Shown: positions 22,142 to 33,267, counted from the first letter of the stretch. The stretch: DNA of 64,000 nt from Elgaria multicarinata webbii (GCF_023053635.1 NC_086192.1:14484001-14548000), one strand, 5' to 3'. Notes: generated from the letters alone by a model not told the origin. Program-made: numbers and translations.

Positions 22142-23284
22142 ACTGTGATGTGCCCGAGGGTACGTTGAGCGGGGTTTTTTTTCCCATTCTGTTACACATC
22201 TCTGCATCACTCTGCAGCCTCCCAGGCTTCTTGGTCTGAAAAAGTCCGACGTGAGGAATAAATTTATGTTGTCTTCCCTTGGGTAGGAAGTGTGGGAAGC
22301 CAAGGAGACTCCAAGCTGTACAATGACGGCATGCTGAAGGACATTCTGCACGCACCTCCGCCACCTCATAAGTAAGGTAAACACGAGCGCCCTGAATCTA
22401 ACCCATGAGAATTTCTCCGAAATTCCGTCCCCGCTGAATTTCCTTTTGAAACCAATATCTTTTTCTATCTAATTGAATGAGAATGATTGAAAACGATGTG
22501 GGAAACCTTTCCGGCACAGCACGGCTTTAAAACCTGCCATGAAGGAATCCAGAAGGGTATTGTGGGAAGGACGATAAGATCTCCTTCGCATCCCAGGCGT
22601 TTCAACGTTCAGATTTGCAAGGGACAGGTTTTTTATTGGGAAGGCGAGGAATCGGCGTGGAATTTGCTAGGCCGTTTTTGCTGCCCAGAAAACTGGAGAC
22701 GTTCCAGTGTGCTTTCCGTTCAAGAGCGTTTAAGACTATCTGGGAGATTATGATAATGGTAAAACTGGCACACTCAACAGCGTGAAATTATTATTCAGAG
22801 AAGAGGCTTTGTGGATATTGGTCCCTTTTGACAGAATACTCGAATGGACGATACAGTGGGAGGTTTTTTTTATTTTTATTTTATTTTTCCAATTCATTCA
22901 GTTGGGCAGACCAAATCTATTTTTTCTGGATTTGACGTCTGGATTCACTGGCTTACTACAAGGTGAATGAGGGAAGCATTGACTCCAAGATTAAGCTAGG
23001 CCCATCCAGCAGGGATACAAGGGCTCCCCGAATACACTTCACATTGCAGTATTTACACATAAGTAGACCTACAACATAATTTGCCTGCAGCACCCTTCTA
23101 TTCTGATGAAGACAATGATGTCCGCAAATCTCAGCATATATCAAATTTGCATGAGGTACACAGATTTCAGCCTCTTGACGCTCAGTGTTTTCTTTCTGGA
23201 TGACGTGTACCCCGAACGACTGAGGTACTTCCAGAAAAATGACATTTGGTACGCACACGGAGCCCAGGCAACCTGATTTCTGGT
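22142..23284. other. Non-repetitive stretch
   Basis: No established gene. A small candidate exon at 22287-22371 is listed separately. The rest (including 22490-22760 and 22950-23260) looks unique. Confidence 0.4.
22287..22371 (+). other. Weak candidate internal exon
   Basis: An 85-base stretch is preceded by a pyrimidine-rich acceptor (GTCTTCCCTTGGGTAG) and followed by GTAAGG. One frame is open through it and would read SVGSQGDSKLYN then DGMLKDILHAPPPPH. The protein is not recognised and no partner exons were found. With one open frame over only 85 bases this could easily be chance. Confidence 0.12.
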
Positions 23285-23760
23285 TACAACCTCAGAAGAG
23301 CCCTGATGCTGGATCAGACAAAGGCTCCATCTAGACCAGCCCTCTGTTCACACAGGGGCCAAACAGCTGTTGACCAGGGACCAACCAAGCAGGACATGGT
23401 GCAACAGCACCCTCCCACCCATGTTCCCCAGCAACTGGTGTATATATAGTCTTACTGCCTCTGATACTGGAGGTAGCATATAACCAACAGGACTTGATAA
23501 CCTTCTCGTCCAGGATTTTTTTCTAACCTCCATTAGTTTAAAGCCATCTCAATTAGTGGCCATCACAACATCTTGTGGTAGCGAGTTCCATATTTTATCT
23601 CTGTGCTGTGTGAAGACGTCCTTCCTTTCATCTGTCCTGAATCTCCCGCCAATCGGTTTCACAGGGTGACCCCTTTGGGTGGTAGTATTTTGAGAGAGGG
23701 AGAAAAATGTCTCCTTATCCACTTTCGCCACGCCAGGGACGTACACCTCTATCATGCCAG
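23285..23760 (-). mobile_element. CR1-type LINE fragment, family A
   Basis: Antisense from AGCCCTGATGCTGGATCAGA through CCCATGTTCCCCAGCAACTG to AGGGACGTACACCTCTATCA. Confidence 0.75.
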
Positions 23761-23948
23761 CAACTGAGACATATGCATGTCAGATGCAAACACAGTTTAC
23801 TGGAGAGCAACCGCTGTAGCCACCCAAATCAAGCCAGAATTCGAGGTTTCTAATGTCTACCCAATACTGCATTTGGATATTCCGATCCAGTATCAAACTT
23901 TTGGGCGAATAAAAATCCAAATTGTCAACCTTTTCTCAATGCCAGCAA

Positions 23949-23998
<50 letters not shown>

Positions 23999-23999
23999 T
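23949..23999. repeat. (CT)n(CA)n compound microsatellite
   Basis: A CT run passes directly into a CA run. Confidence 0.95.
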
Positions 24000-24030
24000 A
24001 TGCATGCAGCACCCCTTTAAACTGGAGTTG

Positions 24031-24455
24031 GAATCATAGAATAGCAGAGTTGGAAGGGGCCTACAAGACTATCTAGTCCAACCCCCTGTTCAATGCAGGA
24101 ATCCACCCTAAAGCATCCCTGACAGATGGTTGTCCAGCTGCCTCTTGAAGGCCTCTAGTGTGGGAGAGCCCACAACCTCTCAAGGTAACTGGTTCCATTG
24201 TCGTACTGCTCTAACTGTCAGGAAGGTTTTCCTGATGTCCATCTGGAATCTGGCTTCCTGTAATTTAAGCCTGTTATTCTGTGTCCTGCACTCTGGGAGG
24301 ATCGAGAAGAGATCCTGGCCCTCCTCTGGGTGACAACCTTTTAAGTATTTGAAGAGTGCTATCCTGTCTCCCCTCAATCTTCTCTCCTCCAGGCTAAACA
24401 TGCCCAGTTCTTTCAGTCTCTCTTCATAGGGCTTTGTTTCCAGACCCCCTGATCA
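24031..24455 (-). mobile_element. CR1-type LINE 3' part, family B
   Basis: Antisense from GAATCATAGAATAGCAGAGT to TTTGTTTCCAGACCCCCTGA. Confidence 0.85.
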
Positions 24456-24744
24456 TATATGGAAGATATTTGGAAGTGAAAGGTTTCCGGACCAGAAGAA
24501 CAGAAGCCATTTGCCACATGCACAAACGCCACCAGGCTAGCTGGGGAATATATGCTGCCAATTCTATGCAGAAAGTAACGCTCAAGGTCCGATTAGCTTT
24601 GGGAAGTTCTAACGTAGCACCTCCGATGGCACCTCCACTCCAGCTGATTTTCTGTACTTCATTTAGAGCCGGTGGGATCCACCCTAGGCTCTTCACCCCT
24701 TCTCGGTTTTCCAGTGCGACATTTTGGGTGTAACTCCGGTTTCC
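24456..24744. other. Non-repetitive stretch
   Basis: No gene or repeat recognised. Confidence 0.35.
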
Positions 24745-24872
24745 CAACCTAGAGCTAGCCTCCAAATGTGTCGGGCTACAGCGCCCCTCATCCCCCAGCC
24801 AGCACGATGGGGCTGATGGGAGTTGTCTTCAGACACATCTGGAGGGTGGCGCCCAGGTTGGGGAAGGCGGTA
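24745..24872. mobile_element. Foldback element B, full length
   Basis: TTTCCCAACCTAGAGCTAGC at the left pairs with GGCGCCCAGGTTGGGGAAGG at the right. The inner arms CAAATGTGTCGGGCTACAGC and GGAGTTGTCTTCAGACACAT also pair. Confidence 0.7.
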
Positions 24873-25237
24873 CTCCAATGGTAGGAGAAGCCCATAACGA
24901 CCACCAAAGCTGCGAGGCCCGGCTTCTCCTAATGCATAGTCAATGCACGGGGCGGGGGGGGGGGGGAAGCAACAAGGTTAGGCACGGTCGGGCAGCTGCT
25001 GAGGGGGGGCGCAGAAAAGACCACCATCCTGGTCTTGCTCCTCCTTGCCCATTTTGTCAAACCATCCCTCCTGCCAAGAGCTCGCGCCTGGACGGAAATG
25101 CGGACGGGGAACCTCTTTCAGCACGCAGGTCGAATTCAGTTTTGGAGAATCTCTCGGGGGGGGGGGCTCATTCTAGTGGTGGAGGAGTGGGGGTCGCAGG
25201 GCAAAGGGGGGAGGGCAAAACACCCCAAAGATCAGCC
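24873..25237. other. GC-rich non-repetitive stretch
   Basis: No gene recognised. G runs lie near 24951-24966 and 25156-25167. Confidence 0.35.

Positions 25238-25293
<56 letters not shown>
25238..25293. repeat. (CT)n microsatellite
   Basis: About 28 CT units in a row. Confidence 0.97.
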
Positions 25294-25297
<4 letters not shown>

Positions 25298-25785
25298 TAG
25301 AGCCACAATGAACCCTGGAAGAATAAAGCAGTTTACAGGCAGCAATAAAGCAAAAAGTAACTAGAAGGGAAGGAGAGAAATCCCATTATGATGAATGCTT
25401 TTGTGGCTCGGCGGCTCCCTGCAGCCGGAATCCTCTGTTTCCATAAACCCCATTATCTTCCGCTGCCGCTTCAATTAATTGGAGAGCTTCCATTGTAGCG
25501 TTGCGCGTCCCAGCAGGAACCCGGGGTGTTTTTACACAAACGCTCTGAAAGCTTTCTAATATTTCAGGCTGGCTTAAAAGCAATGGTTAAACAACAACAG
25601 TTTCCCCTCCTCCCCGCCGCCGCCCGCGTGAAATGCATCCCCTCAGGATTAGAAACGCTGCTCTCCTTATTCCGAGGTGCGTCGGCTACGGTTTTTAACG
25701 CTCTCGGGCAAGGGCGTGCGCCCTTGCGGCCTTGCGCCCACCATGTGCTTTGGACCGCAACTCCAATACACCAGCGTAACAACCG
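25294..25785. other. Non-repetitive block, possible conserved non-coding DNA
   Basis: Low-repeat sequence including TTCAATTAATTGGAGAGCTT. No coding frame is convincing. Confidence 0.25.
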
Positions 25786-25789
25786 GTTG

Positions 25790-26115
25790 TGATGGATTAT
25801 GGGAGCAGCGCACGGGTGTGCCCAAGGGGTGTGCCGGGTGTGCCCAGGCACACCCTAACAATAAACGCCAAATTGAAGGGGGTCATTGAGTAGGGATCCA
25901 GACACGGCAGGAACGGTCTTCCAGCTGCCCTATGGCTGCTCCATTGCTGCCACCCCTGGCTTGCGCCATGCTTCGAAGAGGCCAGGATGAGGCCCATGAA
26001 GGCTAAGCGTCTCCTCGTCCTGTCCCCCCACCTTGCAATGGCCCTCCTGCAATCAGGCAAGCCGAACGCAGAGAAGGGCATCAGGAGCTGGTGGGCCGAA
26101 GGAGAATACTTTGTG
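25790..26115. mobile_element. Partial relative of the hAT-like element at 27797-28213
   Basis: It shares GTGTGCC-rich ends, GGGTCATTGAGTAGGGATCC and CAATCAGGCAAGCCGAACGC with the element at 27797 (GGATCATTGAGCGGGGATCC, CAGTCAGGCAAGCCGAACGC). Ends are not well defined. Confidence 0.5.
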
Positions 26116-26239
26116 GGCCGTATCCGGGCCGCAGGCAGGAGGTTCCTCATACCTGCTGCAAACAGACATAGGGATGTGAATAAGGATGGGCAGGAGGAAA
26201 GAAATTGGGGATAGCAACAAGATCCCATAATGGACTAGA

Positions 26240-26567
26240 CCTATGGAACAGGCCCATAGCTCAGTGAATACAGTCCCTGTTTTGCACACGCAAGGGCCCA
26301 AATCCCCGGTATCTCCAGGTAGGACATGAAAAGAATCCCGCCTGAAACCCTGGGCCGGATCTACGCTCCTGCTTTAAAGCGCTTTACAACAGTTTTATAG
26401 CGCTTTAAAGCAGTTAAAGCGCTTTATAACTGTTACAAAGCGCTTTAAAGCAGGAGTGTCGATCCGGCCCTGGAGAGACAAGGCTGCTGCCAGTCCGTGT
26501 CGACAATACTGGGCTAGACGGACCCAGGGTCTGACTGGGTATCTTTCTATTTTCTTAAGTTCCTGTG
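26240..26567 (+). mobile_element. tRNA-derived SINE split by a palindromic MITE
   Basis: The head has AGCTCAGTGAATACAGTCCC and CGCAAGGGCCCAAATCCCCG, consistent with a tRNA-like start. The body matches the copy at 18900-19066. It is interrupted after CCTGAAACCCTG by the element at 26353-26469. Confidence 0.65.
26353..26469. mobile_element. 117-base palindromic MITE inserted in a SINE
   Basis: Ends GGCCGGATC and GATCCGGCC are perfect inverted repeats, and the interior repeats GCTTTAAAGCGCTTT in both orientations. The flanking SINE sequence shows CTG at both junctions (26350-26352 and 26470-26472) where the uninterrupted copy at 18900 has one. This implies a 3-base target duplication. The superfamily is uncertain. 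Confidence 0.75.
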
Positions 26568-26935
26568 TGTTGGATAATAGGGACAACTCCGCATGCTTTT
26601 AGACACTAGGGGGCAATAGAGAACGTATTGTGTCAACACACGCTTCTCTCGTTCAACCCATTGTTGTCCTGTAACTTGGTCTCATGCTTCCTCCCCTTCG
26701 TCTTCCTCTTTCCTTCTGCAACAGGCAACATGCGCTCTCTTCCCAAGGAAAGTAACCATATCTCATGCCTTCCATACACTCACGAACCCAGCTTTAGGGG
26801 GTGCTTGTACTTAAACAGCGTTAGACAGCCTTCTTACAAAACCCAGCCTTATGTATATAAAAACACTAATAAAGTAAGTTGCTTCTAACTTCTTTTCAAA
26901 CTGCCTCTAGCCTGTGTTCGTTCCCTCTAATAACA
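26568..26935 (+). mobile_element. Possible solo-LTR-like fossil
   Basis: A block of about 370 bases starts TGTTGG and ends TAACA, with a TATATAAAAA box near 26854 and AATAAA near 26869, the usual order of LTR parts. No matching flanking duplication was seen and no internal region is present. The family and age are undetermined, and it may be something else. Confidence 0.28.
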
Positions 26936-27796
26936 AATGCTGCGCTGCCACGCTTTCTTTGAATAAGGCAACTCTGCCGCAAGGAGACTTTCCATCATTG
27001 TGTTCCTATTTCACTGAACTATGGCACAGAACGTGGCAGCAATCAATCTCCAGAAAAGTCACTTCCACTAGGAAGAGAGCTATGGCATGGTAAAACAAAT
27101 TCAGAGGCGGCAAGCAAAAATTTCCTCCACCACCCCCCTTCCATTTTAATTGCTCGTTGGATGTGGAACGTGATTCAGATTCATCATGTTCCTTTGGCAT
27201 TCCGTGGGTAATTTGTGGCGCGCTCTCTCTCTTTAATAGCGCAGTGGTAAAAGGGAGCAGCCATTTTTCACTGCTCGCTGCCGCGCTTCCCAAATTTAAA
27301 ATCAATTAACTATCAAGCACCTTCCTAATCTAACAATCAATTTGCAAACTCTTCCATTAATGCTACCAAGGAGATCTGCGGAATAGCTTATAAAACCTTT
27401 CTGATGAGTTCCCCCCACCCTTTTTATTTTTTTTTGGATGGGCCATTTAATACCCTAATAACGGATACCTTCGAGAAAACAGACATGGACGTAACAATTA
27501 ATGGTTTGCGGAACCCCAAGGCCATTCAACACATTTACCTTTCGCAGAGTGAGTTCTGGGATTGCATTATTCTACAGCCAACAGCCTCCTCGGCATATAT
27601 TTGGCATCAGTTCAGAGCTTAGCTCTACAGCGTGCAGAGAAATGTCTGAATGAAAATCAGAACCCAACGGACAAGGTGTAGGGGGCAGAGGCATTGCAAG
27701 ACCAGGGCCCAAGCCCCCAATCTATTTAACAGAGACCCAGATTTATCTCCCAGAGTTCTGTCCATTGCTGCTAATGAGGTCCTTTTTTAAGCTGTT
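26936..27796. other. Non-repetitive stretch
   Basis: No gene recognised. Low in repeats and AT-rich near 27290-27380. Confidence 0.35.
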
Positions 27797-28213
27797 CATA
27801 GGCGTGCACAAGGGGGTGCCAGGTGTGCTTATAGAATCATAGAATAGCAGAGTTGGAAGGGGCCTACAAGGCCATCGAGTCCAACCCCCTGCTCAATGCA
27901 GGAATCCACCCTAAAGCATCCCTGACAGATGGTTGTCCAGCAGTAAGTGAATAGAGGGGATCATTGAGCGGGGATCCAGACACAGCAATTACCCAACAGC
28001 ACGCCATTGCCTCACAAGCCCCTCCTCCGGCCAGTTTTACCAACGCCAGGCCCCTCCCACAGTCAGGCAAGCCGAACGCTAAGCAGGACACCCTTGTCTA
28101 CAGTGCTTAATAAATAAATGACTAAAAACAATGTCCTTTATGATTGAGTATTGAATAAATGTTCACCTTTTTTTTAAGAAAAAAGCACACCCTAAGTGCA
28201 GTGCACGCCTATG
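27797..28213. mobile_element. Non-autonomous hAT-like DNA transposon with a nested CR1 end
   Basis: Terminal inverted repeats CATAGGCGTGCAC and GTGCACGCCTATG are exact. Flanks AAGCTGTT (27789-27796) and AAGCTGCT (28214-28221) form an 8-base target duplication with one difference, the hAT hallmark. A 3' end of CR1 family B (27833-27942, antisense) sits inside. No transposase frame is present. Confidence 0.8.
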
Positions 28214-28229
28214 AAGCTGCTGTGTGTGT

Positions 28230-28606
28230 GTGGGGGGGGTGACCCTAACATTTAAAGCCCTAAACGGCTTGGGGCCAGGCTATCTGAAGGAACGCCTCCT
28301 CCCATATGTACCTGCCCGGACCCTAAGGTCATCTTCAGGGGTCCTTCTCCGTGAGCCCCTGCCAAAGGAAGTGAGGCAGGTGGATACCAGGAGGAGCAGG
28401 GCCTTCTCTGCTGTGGCACCCCGGCTGCGGAATGAGCTCCCTAAGGAGGTTCGCTTGGCACCTACATTATATGCTTTTAGACGCCAGGTGAAGACCTTTT
28501 TATTCTCCCAGCATTTTAACCGTCTATAAATAAATTTTAACTTGATGTTTTAAATTTGTAATTTTGCATTGCCACTGTTTTGATCTGGTTGAGCTTTTAT
28601 ATTGTA

Positions 28607-28646
<40 letters not shown>

Positions 28647-28870
28647 TATTTATATTATTTATTTATATAGCGCCATCAATGTACATGGTGCTGTACAGAG
28701 TAAAACAATAAAATAGCAAAACCCTGCCGCTTAGGCTTACATTCTAATAATTCTTACATTTTATACTGTTGTTTTATACTTTGAATGTTTTTAATTTTTG
28801 TGAACCGCCCAGAGAGCTCCGGCTATTGGGCGGTATAGAAATGCAATAAATAAATTAAATAAATTAAATT
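28230..28870 (+). mobile_element. L2-type LINE 3' part
   Basis: The + frame 28224-28529 reads [19 protein letters not shown], then [29 protein letters not shown] and RRQVKTFLFSQHF, the typical C-terminal end of L2 reverse transcriptases. The tail is interrupted by a TTA microsatellite (28612-28646) and a TGTACATGGTGCTGTACAGA tail (28648-28755). It ends GAACCGCCCAGAGAGCTCCG, GGCGGTATAGAAATGCAATA and an AAATTAAAT run. It is 5'-truncated. Confidence 0.85.
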
Positions 28871-31028
28871 TTCAAGGGATCATAACTGAACAGGGAAGGG
28901 ATCTTTCTACTTTCTACCTTACAGGGGAATTTTGGGAAGTCACAGTTGGGAAGGAAAAAGATACCCCTCTCCAGTCCATGACCTGCAGTCCCGTCCCCCC
29001 AATTCCCCCCCCCAAGCACACATGAGTGGGTGATTTTATTTGGGGTGATTTTGATGAGAAATGAGCCGGCCAGCTTTGCCTTTTAGATGCCCTAGTACTT
29101 CTTTCTGTATTTACATGAGTATGTAGGAATTAACACATGCCAATTTTTATGCAGATTTGGATCTTAGGAGCCTGAGCCCCCAAGCGATTTGGACTCCCAG
29201 AGTGGCTTATAATCAATCAGTAAAAGATAGTCCCTACTCGTAGGCTTACAGTCTAAAAAAAGAAAAAAAAAAGAAGACACAACACACAAGGAAGGGAGGA
29301 TGAGGAGGGAAGAGGAAAACATGACTTAAGCTGTCAGCGGGGCTGTTGGAATGCCCTGCTTCAACTCTCAGGGGGCTGATGGGGGAAAGGCAGTCCAACT
29401 GGACCAGACTCTGGTGTTCCTTTACTGCTCCTGCCTCCGTCTATATAATAATCCCAACACTGTCTATACTAAAAACACACCCTCATGCCTGTAATAATAC
29501 CTAGCAAAATAGTTTCTGCTCCTGTAGAACAATGCAGCAAACAGATTTGCAATTTCAAGGGAATTTGTGCAGAGTGGAGTGAAAGATGTTTCTGAGAGGG
29601 AGGAAACGAGGATATATTCATTTCAAACGCAAGAATTTGATTTATATATACACACACACAAACAAAGAAACCTTTTAGGTGACATTTCCACAGGGACTAG
29701 CAAAGGGAAGCTTGGATAAGGTTGGTGCTTTTGAAACTGCTTCGGAGACCTCCCTCCGAACATCGATCTTGAATGTCAAATTGCAGACATTTCAGATTTC
29801 GTCTCCGGGTAATTTTGCAGAGGCGTTTGAAACCAACGAGAGGATGGGTTTCTGTCACATGAATGCTAACGGCGGGCCACTTTCGGAAAGCGAGACGCAA
29901 TTCAAATAGTCTTGATCAATATCCCAGAAGCTTTCCCCCATTGTTAACCTTCCAAACAGGCAACAATTTCAAATTTAAGAGCGGTCTGGGGTGGGGAATA
30001 GGTGTTAGGATGACGAATCAGCCCTGACTTAGAAGCAGAGTACGGAAAACATTAGACGAGTAACACAAATACAGACACGCACAAACCACTGTCCTTTTCT
30101 CCCTCCTATGCAATGGATTTACAGTAGGGCTGTGCGAGGTTCGGGACTTGGCTTTGAAAATCCGAAACCACAACTTCTGTCAGTAAGACCACCAACGTGG
30201 AGGCTTCCACTATGCCCATGGAGAATTCTACGGGCATGAAGCTATAACTGGTGTTGGAAGGCTCCAAGGTCCGGGGACGCACATGGCTTTGGATACAGTG
30301 GGCGGAGACAAAACCCAAAATGGGCGGAGCTTAAAAACACACAAAATTTTGGGGGGTAAGAAGGCGGAGCTGGGGGGGGAAATGGAAATTAGGCGCCTCA
30401 GGGATGCTCACCTCTTTTCAGCCATTATCTAAGCAGGGCGTGTTTCCATCCACAGTATTCTCTGAAAACCGTGAATCCTTAGCTCTTAATATTATTAATA
30501 TTAATTACATTATTAATTCATTCATATTCATATTAATAGCACCCTTCTCATGCATGCGGTGATTATTTCAGTGACGCGCACGTAGGCTGAGTTATTTTGG
30601 TAATCTAACTAAGGCGTTGTGATATGAAAGGTGGGGTTTTGGGGTGCAGCCGGGGGAACTTTGAAGGAAGAGAGGCAGCTCACAGAGGCCTTATGGGGCA
30701 TTTTTCTCAGGTTATAAAAAGAGTGTCTGTGCATGTACAGAGCTTCTTTTCCATCCCCTCCCACTAAAGTTCTAAGTAATAACTGCAGCCTGCCCCTAAG
30801 AAATCCAGGAGGCGGCTTTCGCAGCAAGCATTTTTCTTTTGAAAATTGAGCACTGCACGTTTTCTTTTCTTTGGGAATGGGGTGTGGAGTATAGCATTTC
30901 GAGAAATAAGCACGTGGCGGATTTTGTGAGATTCTTCTCTGTCACTCTTTCACGCAGAAGGAGAACTTCCCCCAATAAAATGGCTTCCAAACCTGAAGAG
31001 GGTTGAGAAAAGTGCCTCTAATAGTGTT
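28871..31028. other. Mostly non-repetitive stretch
   Basis: No gene recognised. 29165-29340 (GGCTTACAGTCTAAAAA, GGAAGGGAGGATGAGGAGGG) resembles 53320-53430 and is a dispersed repeat of unknown type. 30126-30370 begins AGGGCTGTGCGAGGTTCGGG and may be another DNA element. The rest looks unique. Confidence 0.35.
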
Positions 31029-31306
31029 TAGGGTGTCCATATGGAAAGGTGAATTTCAGCAGGTGTCGTTTGTATATAGGCAGCACCTGGTGAAATCCCC
31101 TCTCCATCACAACAGTTAAAGCTGCAGGTACCCTGCCCCTTTTAAAATCTGGTCAGTCTAGTATAGCTCCTGCACCTTCATCTGTTGTGATGAAGAGGAA
31201 ATTTCACCAGCTGCTGCATGCATACTAATAGCATCAGCTGAAATTCCCTCTTTTATACAACTGTTGAAGATAGCCCTGTCCTCCTTTCCATGTGGTCGCC
31301 CTATGC
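31029..31306. mobile_element. Palindromic DNA element C
   Basis: Left end GGTGTCCATATGGAAAGGTG faces right end GTCCTCCTTTCCATGTGGTC. Inner repeats GTGAAATCCCCTCTCCATCA and TGTTGTGATGAAGAGGAAAT are inverted copies. A second, truncated copy lies at 35106-35335. Confidence 0.7.
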
Positions 31307-31410
31307 CTGCATGTTTAGATAGAAAAAAGTCCTACAACTCCCAGCTGGCTGAGGGATGTTGGGAGTTGTGGGTCTTTGTCTGTCTAAACGTGCATAGGAT
31401 TGCACCCAAG
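31303..31410. mobile_element. Foldback element D, full copy
   Basis: GCATGTTTAGATAGAAAAAA with GTCCTACAACTCCCAG faces TTGGGAGTTGTGGGTCTTTG with TCTGTCTAAACGTGCATAGG. This is the parent type of the minisatellites in LIG3 introns 4 and 9. Confidence 0.75.
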
Positions 31411-31892
31411 GCTGCAAAGACAGTTGCTATTATTTGTAACACACTTTGTGCGTATATTCGCGTATTATTATTGTATTTTTTTCCCTTCCAGCACGCATAA
31501 AGGCTAGTTAAAATTCTCTCCCATTCTTTAAGGTTTAAAGTTTAAACTCATCTTTCTGAACGTTGAAGTAACACGCGGATTTGGCAACCCTGACTGTGGC
31601 CTTGCAGACGGGTCTATGCAAGCTTAGGCCGAAATGTCACTGCTTTCAAAGGGTCTTCTTCCTAAGAAGGCAGCATCCTTTGCAGCCAGGTCTGTGCCTG
31701 CTTACTCAGAAGTAAGTCCCATTCATGGCGCTTCGGCTCAAGTGGAGGCCGCAACCCTGAACACGCTCACAAGGGAGTAAGCCCAGCTGAACAGAATGCT
31801 TCTTCCTTCTGGAGAAGCATGTATAGGGTTGTGCTGTTAAGATAGTTTAAAGATGTACCAAAATTTGTAGGCTCGTCCAGCCCAAATCCAGT
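31411..31892. other. Non-repetitive stretch
   Basis: No gene recognised. 31690-31800 (CTTACTCAGAAGTAAGTCCC, GAGTAAGCCCAGCTGAACAG) has the look of a dispersed repeat. Confidence 0.35.
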
Positions 31893-32395
31893 TTAATAAT
31901 GGGCCTAAACGACTTGGGGCCAGGTTATCTGAAGGAACGCCTCCTCCCATATGTACCTGCCCGGACCCTAAGGTCATCCTCAGGGGTCCTTCTCCGTGAG
32001 CCCCTGCCAAAGGAAGAGAGGCAGGTGGCTACCAGGAGGAGCAGGGCCTTCTCCGCTGTGGCACCCCGGCTGTGGAATGAGCTCCCTAAGGAGATTCGCT
32101 TGGCACCTACATTATATGCTTTTAGACGCCAGGTGAAAACCTTTTTATTCTCCCAGCATTTTAACAATCTATAAATACATTTCAACTTGGTGTTTTAAAG
32201 TTGTAATTTTGCATTGCTGCTGTTTTTATCTGGTTGAGCTTTTATATTGTATTTTATATTATGGTTTTATACTGTTGTTTTATACTTTGAATGGTTTTAA
32301 TTTTTGTGAACTGCCCAGAGAGCTCCGGCTATTGGGCGGTATAGAAATGCAATAAAATAAATAAATAAATAAATAAAATAAAAACGGTGCCCACC
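31893..32395 (+). mobile_element. L2-type LINE 3' part
   Basis: Near-identical to the copy at 28230. The + frame 31899-32174 reads LGPGYLKERLLPYVPARTL and PRLWNELPKEIRLAPTLYA, with the tail GAGAGCTCCGGCTATTGGGC and AAATAAATAAATAAATA. Similarity to the 28230 copy suggests recent activity of this subfamily. Confidence 0.85.
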
Positions 32396-32713
32396 CACAC
32401 TTAGTCCCTGGTCAAAGGACAGAGCAGGCACACAGCTTACCTGGTTCCAGTCCGCCAACCTCAGGTGGTAATGTTTGGTGTTCCGGAGCATAAACAGAAC
32501 TCCCCAGACACAGGATTCAAAAGACGGCTTTTTACTGAGTGAGTCACAGTACAAACTAACAAACAGGCCCCACGCAGCATCAGGTGAGTCCTTTGGGACT
32601 AATCAGTGTAACACTCAAAGAAGTCCCCGCCAGTAGCACAAGCCACAGGTGCACATATCATCACACAGGTGAGCTGCATTGGGTTTTTAGATGCATGGGT
32701 GTGTCATTCTTTC
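32396..32713. other. Non-repetitive stretch
   Basis: No gene recognised. Confidence 0.35.
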
Positions 32714-32934
32714 CAGTGGAGGCTGGTGGATCCGATTGCAGTGGGGCTGGGAATCCATTCTGAGTTCTAGTCAGAACCAGCCAGAAGTCCAAAAACGCTA
32801 CCCAAGGTGCTGATCCGCAGCCTCGAAATGGATTCAGCACTTTGGAGAGTTTCTTTAGCGTTCTGGCTGCTTTTGACAGAAAATGCAGCATGGATTGCCG
32901 GCCCCACTGCACTCGGAGCCGCCGGCCTCCACTG
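32714..32934. mobile_element. Non-autonomous hAT-like MITE
   Basis: 221 bases with terminal inverted repeats starting CAGTGGAGGC and ending GCCTCCACTG. The longer arms (GATTGCAGTGGGGC and GCCCCACTGCACTC) also pair. Flanks ATTCTTTC (32706-32713) and ATTATTTC (32935-32942) are an 8-base target duplication with one difference. Confidence 0.8.
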
Positions 32935-33149
32935 ATTATTTCCCAAACTGCATCTATGCACGTAAATTAGCATATGCAATAATGCAAATTGATGCACTTT
33001 TAGGGGCGGGGGAATGTTTCCTGTTTTTGGAAAACGAGTTTCCTTCCAAGTCAGCAGGCACAGGAGTCTTCAAGAGTCTCTCTGGCACACAAAATCTAAA
33101 CACACCCCCCCCCACCTCATAACCCAAGAATTTGCAGCTGGAGCCCTGC

Positions 33150-33245
33150 AACCTGGAGCTCAGCAGAAGTTTTGGACTACCACTCCCATCATCCCCAATG
33201 GCAAATAGCAGGGGGCTGTGGAGGTTGGAGTGCAAAAACATCTGA
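33150..33245. mobile_element. Foldback element B, partial
   Basis: GTTTTGGACTACCACTCCCA faces GGAGGTTGGAGTGCAAAAAC plus ATCTGAGGG. Confidence 0.5.
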
Positions 33246-33267
33246 GGGACATCAGGCTCTAAACTTC

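Noticed and set aside
28224-28529. Open frame with LGPGYLKERLLPY as a possible gene
   Set aside because: It is the C-terminal tail of an L2-type LINE, with a near-identical copy at 31899-32174.
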